Source of the DNA: Sulfitobacter sp. OXR-159
Lineage (GTDB): Bacteria > Pseudomonadota > Alphaproteobacteria > Rhodobacterales > Rhodobacteraceae
Assembly (NCBI RefSeq): GCF_034377145.1
Contig: NZ_CP139711.1
Coordinates: forward strand, 1-64,000
Length of the DNA stretch: 64,000 bases
Direction of reading: 5' to 3'
The notes beneath the pieces are model-generated. The model worked only from the letters and a program-made list of their open reading frames with translations. It ran no database searches and was not told where the DNA came from. The stretch's first letter is position 1; each line of letters opens with the position of its first letter. Of this stretch, positions 8,768-15,847 are shown in pieces. Made by a program: the position numbers and the translations under genes.

Positions 8768-9568
8768 TCACGAACTCGATTTGGCCAGAGGGCAGTATTT
8801 CATCGTCCCACAACACTTGGGCGCATCCTTACAAATATCCTGGATAAAGTCGTGCTGCGCCTTGCGACGCCTGTGCTCCAGTAAAGCAATGCGCTCTAGT
8901 GCAGATCTGTTTGGACACTCTGCCCTTAGGATCGGTTTCCCACCTGTCATCTCTCGGTCGGTGTCTACTGGACGGCAAACAATCGAACGATTGCTGTCGG
9001 CCTGACGCGTGCAACCCCTCGGGCAAGGAGTTCTAGAATTGAGCAATCGATCCAAGCGGTGAGATGCCTTGGGTAAGGAGTTGGCCAACCAGCCCTTCCC
9101 GCGGAACATGCCGACTAGGATCTCTTCTTTCCAACCCAATGGAGCAGCCAGCTCTTCCATTTTTTCCTGAATCCGCGCCGCGTCCCCGTGAGAAAGACCT
9201 CCTTCAAGAGGCCACACTCCATACTTCCGCGCATACTCCTGATGAAGGAGGAACATGCGTAGGTATTCCCACCAGGCTATCGCCGCATGCGCTTCGATTA
9301 GCGGTTCAGTTGATCCATAGGAGATACAAAAGGTGGCATCGGGATTGATGTGTCTCTCAGGACAGGAAGCGGGGAAATGATTGGCCGCTACGTCCTCCGC
9401 CACGCTAACGCCTCCTCCGTGCAATAGAGCGAGCTTCAGAAGGTAGTGTCCCGCGATCGATCCGCTCGCCTTTTGGGGTTCGCAAGTTACCTGCGCCGTT
9501 GCTGGTCTATCTGTTTCTACTCTGACCCATAAAGGGGTGTGTTTCAGCAGTAGCCTAAGAGAGTTCAT
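8768..9568 (-). CDS. E2 (ubiquitin-conjugating)-like protein with Cys-rich C-terminus
   Basis: A 266-residue protein. The segment CPERHINPDATFCI (residues 69-82) resembles the E2 signature: His73-Ile-Asn75 corresponds to the HPN tripeptide, and Cys81 is placed like the E2 catalytic cysteine. Downstream is an alpha-helical WEYLRMFLLHQEYARK stretch with WPLEGGLSHGDAA. The last 85 residues carry eight further cysteines (182, 186, 198, 218, 246, 252, 253, 259), possibly metal-binding. Its ATG overlaps the cyclase stop by four bases (ATGA), so it is translationally coupled to the nucleotide cyclase. No E1, ubiquitin-like or JAB peptidase gene is nearby. By analogy with E2-only CBASS, it may modify the cyclase. 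The assignment to a prokaryotic E2 family is my pattern match, not a search result. Confidence 0.6.
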   Translation of the reverse strand: MNSLRLLLKHTPLWVRVETDRPATAQVTCEPQKASGSIAGHYLLKLALLHGGGVSVAEDVAANHFPASCPERHINPDATFCISYGSTEPLIEAHAAIAWWEYLRMFLLHQEYARKYGVWPLEGGLSHGDAARIQEKMEELAAPLGWKEEILVGMFRGKGWLANSLPKASHRLDRLLNSRTPCPRGCTRQADSNRSIVCRPVDTDREMTGGKPILRAECPNRSALERIALLEHRRRKAQHDFIQDICKDAPKCCGTMKYCPLAKSSS

Positions 9569-11175
9569 TTCTTTGCGAGATGCGCGCGCGGTTGGCTTGG
9601 TTCCGAGGGGACGTGGGCTCGAGCGTACAACGGTTGAGCCAATTCAGTCGGCGTCGCAAGAATGCTAGCTGAGACATCGTCGTAGTCGACTTCTCTCGCG
9701 TACCCCTGATCACTGAGGACATCAATAAGGCCCTTGGGAGCAACACGAAGTGCGTCTGGTCCGATCTTTACACCGCCCTCGTTGCACTCTCGCTGCATTT
9801 TCTCCGACGTAGATGTGGCCTTTGATGACGCCACTCGTACGGATCGTTCGCCTCGAATACCAATCCTCGAAATCGGAGTCGGGCCGAGCTCTAGACCTAC
9901 GGCAAGCTCTAGGCTTTCGATCTCCTCAAGCATCGATTTGCAAAGGTCGAAGGAAGCATGAAATCCCGCTGCGCACTGTGTGGCTGTGGCGACACTCTTA
10001 GCTTCGTCAGTTGATGTGCCGCTGCCTTCTGCAACCAAAGCATGGATACTGTCACCGATGAACCGAACTTTGCGACCGCCAAAGTCGGCTTCTGCCACGT
10101 TTTGAAACTCTTGGCGTATGACAAAGAGCGCGCGCACGGCATCCTGAATGTTTCCTTCGGACACCGCCTCGTCGATGAAATTGGTGTAGCCCGATATGTC
10201 GGCGAACAATGAGACCAGAGGCATCCGGATTGATTTGCTCGGATAGAGTTGCGAGTAGTCAATCTCGCTCAAAGGAGGCTGCTTGAAGGAAAACCTAAAA
10301 TCGGAGGAAGTTAAGTCGTCCACAATCCCCTTTCGAACATCGCCCGACCAAGTGTCTACAACTCGTTCCGAAAAGGCTTGCCTGTTCATTACGCCAAACA
10401 TCAAGCTGCCATCGTCAGAAGTGTAGGCTGAATTCGTGCTGATTTGGCTTGCGTTCAGCCCCAAAAACTCTTCGAGCACGCCAACTTCTTGATATCCAAG
10501 CACGGCTCTAACTCGGTCTGAAACGTACACACCGGCCGTATCACCTTCTGCAAGCTTTGCTGCATGGTTGGCCGCTGAACCGAGAAACATCGGTTCTTGT
10601 TCAGACCCGGTCCCGTTGTTGATCGCAACGCATGTCCCAACATCAACACCGATCCGGAACTCAGTTCCAAACTCCCCATTGGCCAACCGATCATTGGCCA
10701 ATTGGACTACGCGCTTGAAATCTTCAACAAAGGCAAGGGCTTGACCTATAGTTTCTCGCGATACTCCGCCGCCCCCGGTCTCAAGAAAAACTGCATGCAT
10801 CCGCCCGCTGTGAAAGTCGACCCTTTGTGCACTGGTTTCTTCGATCACGCGATCCGCCGCGCCGTAGTATAGATGCAGCCCCTTAAGCGCCCGCGCGTGA
10901 GATCCCTCGGTTTCACGACCATCGTCCAAACGCATCTCATGGTACCCTACGATCGAGATATAGATCTGAACAGTATCGACTACGACTGCCTTGTCCCTTG
11001 GTAGGCTGAAAAGCGGTGGCGTAGTGGGCTGCTTCATCGCTGTCTGCAGCGCCTTATCGATTTGATATCGCGACCAATATTGGTCGAAGCGCTGGACATC
11101 CACTTCGGGCACTTCATCCAAGAGCTTCTGAATACGATCACGTGCGACCGAGTGCTTCCAAGGCATGATCTTCAT
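9565..11175 (-). CDS. tandem-domain class III nucleotide cyclase
   Basis: A 536-residue protein with two class III cyclase homology domains (about 65-240 and 315-515). Domain 2 keeps both metal-binding aspartates: LFADISGYT (Asp326) and VRFIGDSIHAL (Asp375). In domain 1 the matching positions are Ser74 (IYISIVGYH) and Gly124 (VDFHSGRMHAV). Domain 1 instead keeps the GSAANHAAK motif (Asn203, Lys207), which is altered in domain 2 (SVRVASSKA). The two halves can therefore make one composite catalytic site, as in mammalian adenylyl cyclase. Residues 1-60 are a non-cyclase extension. The gene is coupled to the downstream E2-like gene and divergent from the WYL-Pycsar operon. The nucleotide product is not predictable by eye. 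Confidence 0.8.
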   Translation of the reverse strand: MKIMPWKHSVARDRIQKLLDEVPEVDVQRFDQYWSRYQIDKALQTAMKQPTTPPLFSLPRDKAVVVDTVQIYISIVGYHEMRLDDGRETEGSHARALKGLHLYYGAADRVIEETSAQRVDFHSGRMHAVFLETGGGGVSRETIGQALAFVEDFKRVVQLANDRLANGEFGTEFRIGVDVGTCVAINNGTGSEQEPMFLGSAANHAAKLAEGDTAGVYVSDRVRAVLGYQEVGVLEEFLGLNASQISTNSAYTSDDGSLMFGVMNRQAFSERVVDTWSGDVRKGIVDDLTSSDFRFSFKQPPLSEIDYSQLYPSKSIRMPLVSLFADISGYTNFIDEAVSEGNIQDAVRALFVIRQEFQNVAEADFGGRKVRFIGDSIHALVAEGSGTSTDEAKSVATATQCAAGFHASFDLCKSMLEEIESLELAVGLELGPTPISRIGIRGERSVRVASSKATSTSEKMQRECNEGGVKIGPDALRVAPKGLIDVLSDQGYAREVDYDDVSASILATPTELAQPLYARAHVPSEPSQPRAHLAKK

Positions 11176-11233
11176 CTCCTAACATAGCGGCTCAGCATGG
11201 CAGCGAGTCGCAAAGTTTTTTCTGTGGTCATAC

Positions 11234-11261
11234 AAAATAGGAGTTTCCAAGAAAATGTCAA
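11234..11261 (-). promoter_or_regulatory. sigma-70-type promoter of the cyclase-E2 operon
   Basis: On the minus strand a consensus -35 TTGACA (11256-11261) and a -10 TATTTT (11234-11239) are separated by 16 bases. The predicted start of transcription is about 50 bases before the cyclase ATG. It lies in the 126-base spacer between the cyclase and the WYL regulator, so a repressor bound here could control both directions. Confidence 0.6.
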
Positions 11262-11301
11262 TATGGTAGAAATTGGGAGACATCAGGGGGGGGGACAAGC
11301 T

Positions 11302-12168
11302 ATGGACATCAAACCAAGTGTACGGCGACGTTTTGAGTTTATCGATTTTCAGTTGCAATGGACAGGTTCGATCGGTCGCAAGGCCTTGCAAAATCAGTTC
11401 GAGATATCGCCTCAACAAGCGACAAACGACCTAACCACATATCTTGATATCGCACCCCGCAACATGAGCTACGACCCGCGACGCCGATCTTACGTCGTGG
11501 GTTCAAAGTTCAAGCCAAAGTTCTCCAGCGGGGAGTCTTCCGGTTTCTTTCTTCATCTGGAGATGTTTCATCAAGGCTATCGCACTAAAGAGGAAATTTG
11601 GCCAACTCACTTGCCGGAGTTTGACGCTGTTGCCATCGCGTCTCGCAAGGTTGATCCGAAAATTCTTCGATCAGTACTCGATGCAATTGATGCAGAAGCA
11701 TGTTTGGAGGTTCGATATGTTTCGCTCAGCTCAGACTCAGAAACCATACGAACGCTTTGCCCTCATGCCATTGCTAGCGACGGACACCGATGGCACATGC
11801 GTGCCTATGATGTGGAGAAGGGCCGGTTCTCAGACTTTGTGCTTTCAAGAATTGAAGCCGCAAGCGTATTGCAAGAGGAATGCCCGGATCCGCGCCCAGA
11901 CGCACTTTGGCAACAAATAGCAGCGCTAAAACTTCAGGCAGATCCAACCCTTACCGCAAGGCAAAGAGAACAGATTGAGATCGAGTACGGCATGGTTGAC
12001 GGCGTTCTCGAGCTCCCAGTGCGCAAGGCAATGCTGTTCTATTACCTTAGATTCTACGGCTTTGATCCTCTCGAAATGGATGGGAAGGCCATGCGAAATA
12101 AGAGCAGCTACCGTCTCAAAATACTTAACTTGGAAGAAATAGAGACTTGTTTGGAAAGAAGAAAATAA
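11302..12168 (+). CDS. WYL-domain transcriptional repressor, CapW/BrxR-like
   Basis: A 288-residue regulator. An N-terminal winged helix (RRRFEFIDFQLQWTGSIGRK, then LQNQFEISPQQATNDLTTYL) is followed by the YDPRRRSYV linker. A WYL domain includes LEVRYVSLSS and HRWHMRAYD, and a C-terminal WCX-like region runs to the end. The architecture matches CapW/BrxR repressors, which sit beside CBASS, BREX and related defence operons. Start at ATG 11302 is preferred: it has a G-rich ribosome-binding site, whereas the open frame before it has none. Its last 22 bases overlap the start of the effector gene, so regulator and Pycsar genes form one operon. Confidence 0.82.
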   Translation: MDIKPSVRRRFEFIDFQLQWTGSIGRKALQNQFEISPQQATNDLTTYLDIAPRNMSYDPRRRSYVVGSKFKPKFSSGESSGFFLHLEMFHQGYRTKEEIWPTHLPEFDAVAIASRKVDPKILRSVLDAIDAEACLEVRYVSLSSDSETIRTLCPHAIASDGHRWHMRAYDVEKGRFSDFVLSRIEAASVLQEECPDPRPDALWQQIAALKLQADPTLTARQREQIEIEYGMVDGVLELPVRKAMLFYYLRFYGFDPLEMDGKAMRNKSSYRLKILNLEEIETCLERRK

Positions 12169-13057
12169 GCGATCCACCGCCACCGGTGGAAAATGATCAA
12201 TTGTCGACAGAAGTGTTAGACAAGCACCGACAGATCATTTGTCGAAGCGAACTCGTTGCCAATGAAGACGACCTCGCGGCTAAAATTATTGGCATGTCGA
12301 GGCTGGTTAAGTTCGACAAGGGTCAGGTTTTAATGACCCACGGCGAGGATGCTGATGATGTTTACTTCATTTTGTTCGGATCCGTCAGAGTATCCATCAA
12401 CTCAACCTTCATTGATACCAGAGAGGCACCTCAGACCATTGGCGAAATGGCGGCAATGAAACCAGGTGCTGCTCGCTCCGCAGATGTCTGTGTCGAGTCC
12501 GAGAAATTGGAAGCACGGGTTATCTCGGCACACGACTTTAGAACTCTAATGTCCACGCACACCGAGTTTTCTACGCGACTGTCGAGCATGGTAGATTCCA
12601 TGAATCGAAAAAACATAAGATTACTTGGCACCAGTAGTAGATCGCCGGGAAACGCCTGGACATGGACTTCGATAGTGTTCGGCGCAGTAGTTGGACTCCT
12701 TTGTGGCATTTGGCTTGGGCTTGGGGCTCTCCACTTTGGTTTGCGATTTTGTCGGCCCTCGGTGCCGGTGCCTTGAGCACCCTCGTTGCTATCCGGATGA
12801 ATCCAGACCTGATTTATCGCAACATGTTTTGGCTTTCGGGCGCAGCTATGATTGCTCAAACAGTCCAAACCGTCTTTAGCCTTTCATTTTCAGTCGATGG
12901 GACACAGAACCAACTGCCGCTTCTTTGGAATTTCAACTCGAACCCCGAGCAGAAGTGGTGGGTTGTCTTAATAATCTATCTCTCCCTTGCCGCGTTGGCG
13001 TTCATGTCTTGGCTGGCAGATCGAGATCTTCGAAGGAACTCCAGCAAAAGTGAGTGA
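12147..13057 (+). CDS. pycTM: Pycsar membrane effector (PycTM-like), frameshifted
   Basis: The first frame (TTG start 12147, GGAAG upstream) has a cyclic-nucleotide-binding domain at residues 45-155. Its phosphate-binding-cassette pattern is IGEMAAMKPGAARSA (Gly99, Glu100, Arg110, Ser111). One hydrophobic helix follows (SIVFGAVVGLLCGIWLGLG), then a stop at 12774. The rest of a four-helix membrane domain (FAILSALGAGALSTLVAI, FWLSGAAMIAQTVQTVF, VVLIIYLSLAALAFM) continues in the -1 frame to 13057. A one-base loss near 12730-12740 explains this; the repaired product would be about 303 residues. In Pycsar, cCMP or cUMP binding triggers such an effector to damage the inner membrane and abort infection. 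Its end overlaps pycC by eight bases. It may be inactivated, programmed, or a sequence error. Confidence 0.75.
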
Positions 13058-13742
13058 ATTCGAGAACAAGATACACGATGACGTTCGGGGCATCTTCAAA
13101 TCAGCCTGGACTGAGACCAAAGGACAAGTTGTTCCAAAGTCAGAAGACCTGGGCCTGTCAAATGTTGGGCGTTCAATATCCGCGACGATACTCTACGCAG
13201 ACATTGATGGGTCAACGCAGATTGTAGATCGATACGACGCCAAGTTCGCGGCCGAGGTTTACAAAGCGTTTTTGCTCTGCGCCACAAGGGTGATCCGGCT
13301 AAACGGGGGAGATGTTAGATCCTTCGATGGTGACCGAGTGATGGGCGTATTTATCGGAGACAGCAAGAACTCTGACGCTGCCAAAACAGGTCTTCAGATC
13401 AACTATTTGGTTAAGAAGGCTATCAATCCAGCACTGAAAGACCAATACACATCGACCAAATTTTCTCTTCGCCATACCGTTGGAATCGATACGTCAGAGA
13501 TGCTCGTTGTGAGGAGTGGTATTCGCAACAATAATGACCTCGTATGGGTCGGAAGCGCCGCCAACAATGCTGCACGAATGAACTCTCTTTCGAGCGATTT
13601 CGCAACGCGGTTGACTCCAGCCGTCTACAAGAAATTGAACGAAAAATCGAAATTCGGCGGAAACCCGAGGCGCAACATGTGGACCAGCGCGGACTGGAAT
13701 GGGCGAACAATCTACCGATCCTCTTGGACTTGGCGACCATGA
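13050..13742 (+). CDS. pycC: Pycsar pyrimidine nucleotide cyclase PycC
   Basis: A 230-residue single-domain class III cyclase. All catalytic positions are present: ILYADIDGST (Asp51), SFDGDRVMGVF (Asp95) and VGSAANNAARM (Asn172, Arg176), so a homodimer would have two complete sites. The short length, N-terminal helical lead-in and LYADIDGST motif match PycC enzymes, which make cCMP or cUMP on phage infection. The GTG at 13050 is chosen because it overlaps the effector stop, and because upstream codons in this frame lie inside the effector. Cyclase clade and nucleotide preference cannot be settled without alignment. The next 92 bases to traG hold nothing I recognise. Confidence 0.82.
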   Translation: MSEFENKIHDDVRGIFKSAWTETKGQVVPKSEDLGLSNVGRSISATILYADIDGSTQIVDRYDAKFAAEVYKAFLLCATRVIRLNGGDVRSFDGDRVMGVFIGDSKNSDAAKTGLQINYLVKKAINPALKDQYTSTKFSLRHTVGIDTSEMLVVRSGIRNNNDLVWVGSAANNAARMNSLSSDFATRLTPAVYKKLNEKSKFGGNPRRNMWTSADWNGRTIYRSSWTWRP

Positions 13743-13834
13743 ACTCCTATTTCGACCATCAAAGCAGACACTTAAGACTTGTGCAGCGAAAGACCTCTTC
13801 CCGCCCGCTCGATCGAAATACGATCCTAGCCACC

Positions 13835-15847
13835 CTATCGGGTAAACAGCTTTTCACCGCCGTCCTCTCGCAGCATCGCTTCCATATCGTCCAAGCCATC
13901 AACGGCAGAGCGCATCTGCGCCTCATCATCCACGCCCACTGTCTCGGCATCCGCAACCTGGCCCCCCAAATCCATTTCCATCTGTCGTTGTTCCTCGGCG
14001 ATAACGGCTTGAACGACGGGCGCGGTCTTCTTTGTGGCGACATCGGTTTGCCCTGAAGATTGGCCACCAGCAGCCTCGCGTGTCCGCTCCACATCAGCTT
14101 CAGAACCACGGGGCCCGCTCGACGGCGGTGTCATCGGCATGGCGCGCATACTCAGCGGCAGGTTCCCCTGCGGCCCCCCTCCCCCCTGATCCGGAAACGG
14201 CAACTCACCCGTCTGCGCCGCGTGGATCGCCTTGAACAGCCGGTCGTCAAAATATTGGATCCGCTTTGCACGGACCGGCATTTGCGCATCGATCACCATG
14301 ACGATCTCGTCGAGCGGCAGGCGGCGGGCCTCATCTTCGGGGAGCAAGGAGCTCTCTTCGGTCCGTGTGGATTGGCTGCGCCCTTCAAAGGGGTTCTTGC
14401 CGATGGACTGGGAGCGCGTGACCACGGTTTTCGTGGTCTTGCCGACCGCCTTGCTCAACTCTTCGACGGTTTTCTCATCCGAAGGCGTCAGGTAGAGCTT
14501 TACACCCGCGTTCCCCTGCAGCGCGCGGCGCGTGTTCTCACCATAGATTTCATCGAGGGCGGGGATTGTCTGGGTGACCACGGCCAGATGACCGCGGTAG
14601 GTCCGCAAGGTCTCGATGCTCTCGACCACGATGGGCATCTTGCCCAGGCGGTTGAACTCATCGAGCATGATCATCACCGGCCAAGGCTCATCCGGCCCGG
14701 GATCCTTTTCCTGCATGGCCGAGAGGAGATCGGAGAAGAACAGCCGGATCAGCGGCGCGAGCGGCTTCACCATGAGAGGCTGGACCACCAGATAGACCGA
14801 AAAGGGCTTCTTGCGGATCGTCCGGAAATCAAAGTCCGACACCGCCGTCGCCTCATCAATCGCCGGGTTCTGCCATTGATCGAGCCCCGAGGTCATCAGG
14901 AGCGAAACGTAGGAGGTCAGCGTGTCGTTGTTGGTCGAGGCCAACCGCGTGAAGATCAGCTTGGCCGCCCGGTTGTCGACCTCGTGACCCCGCGCAAAAT
15001 ACTCCTTCTGCTTGTTCCCGCCCGAGGCGGCGATGCGGTAGATTTCGCCCAAGGTGGGACGCTTGCGCTGGAAGGCCAGCAAGCCTGCTGCCACAAAGAG
15101 ATCGATCCCGCCCTTGAGGAGGCCCTGCACCCGGTCATTGTCGCTCTGCAGGAAGAGCGTCGCCAGAAGCTGCAGTTCCATCTGCTGGCGCGCGGGATCT
15201 TTCAGCTCAAAGATACGCAGGAGCGGGTTGTAGCGATGCGTGCGCTTGCCCTCCCAATCGGTGGGGGCAAAGCGATAGACCTTGTCGCCCTGGGCGGCGC
15301 GGTGGCGCGCCGTGGCCTCGAAACACTCGCCCTTCACATCGAGGGTGACTGCGGAGCCCTGCCAGGTCAGCAGGTTCGGAATGACGAAGCCCGTGGTCTT
15401 GCCGCGACCCGTGGGCGCCACGATCAGCGCGTGTGGGAAGACCTTCGAGCAGATGTATTTTGCGCGGGATTTTGGGGGGCCGAGTTTGCCGAGGATAAAT
15501 CCCGTGCCGGGCGCCCCGAAGAAGCCATTGGCCTTCATCTCGCGCGCGCTCTGCCAATGGGTCTGGCCAAACCGTGTCAGGGCCGATCCCGAGAGAGCGA
15601 GGCTCAGCATCATGCCGGCGGCGGCAAAGCTGCCGATGATCAGATGGATGAGCTGGGCATCCTCGGGGCGGCGATCGAGTATCGCGAGATAGTTCTGCGC
15701 GATATAGGCGAAATCGATCTCGGCCCCGAAGCCGAGGTCCTGGTAGCTCAGCACCGCCGAGGCGATGGTGTAGCCTATGGCGGCGGTCACCAGCGTTACC
15801 AGCAAAACGCCGGTCGCGATCCGCGCCTTTCCCATGGCGGCGCTCAA
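13835..15847 (-). CDS. traG: type IV secretion coupling protein TraG/VirD4
   Basis: A 670-residue ATPase that links the relaxase-DNA complex to the secretion channel. It has N-terminal membrane helices (GVLLVTLVTAAIGYTIASAV and IHLIIGSFAAAGMMLSLAL), a Walker A at IVAPTGRGKTTGF and a Walker B at VMIMLDEFNRLGKMP. The last 110 residues are a low-complexity acidic/Gln-rich tail. The start is either TTG 15847, overlapping the relaxase stop, or ATG 15835. The gene follows the relaxase in the same operon. It is conjugation machinery adjacent to, but convergent with, the Pycsar genes. Confidence 0.92.
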   Translation of the reverse strand: MSAAMGKARIATGVLLVTLVTAAIGYTIASAVLSYQDLGFGAEIDFAYIAQNYLAILDRRPEDAQLIHLIIGSFAAAGMMLSLALSGSALTRFGQTHWQSAREMKANGFFGAPGTGFILGKLGPPKSRAKYICSKVFPHALIVAPTGRGKTTGFVIPNLLTWQGSAVTLDVKGECFEATARHRAAQGDKVYRFAPTDWEGKRTHRYNPLLRIFELKDPARQQMELQLLATLFLQSDNDRVQGLLKGGIDLFVAAGLLAFQRKRPTLGEIYRIAASGGNKQKEYFARGHEVDNRAAKLIFTRLASTNNDTLTSYVSLLMTSGLDQWQNPAIDEATAVSDFDFRTIRKKPFSVYLVVQPLMVKPLAPLIRLFFSDLLSAMQEKDPGPDEPWPVMIMLDEFNRLGKMPIVVESIETLRTYRGHLAVVTQTIPALDEIYGENTRRALQGNAGVKLYLTPSDEKTVEELSKAVGKTTKTVVTRSQSIGKNPFEGRSQSTRTEESSLLPEDEARRLPLDEIVMVIDAQMPVRAKRIQYFDDRLFKAIHAAQTGELPFPDQGGGGPQGNLPLSMRAMPMTPPSSGPRGSEADVERTREAAGGQSSGQTDVATKKTAPVVQAVIAEEQRQMEMDLGGQVADAETVGVDDEAQMRSAVDGLDDMEAMLREDGGEKLFTR

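Noticed and set aside
12715..12760. Programmed -1 frameshift signal in pycTM
   Set aside because: No X-XXY-YYZ heptamer and no obvious downstream stem were found, so I treat a one-base indel as more likely.
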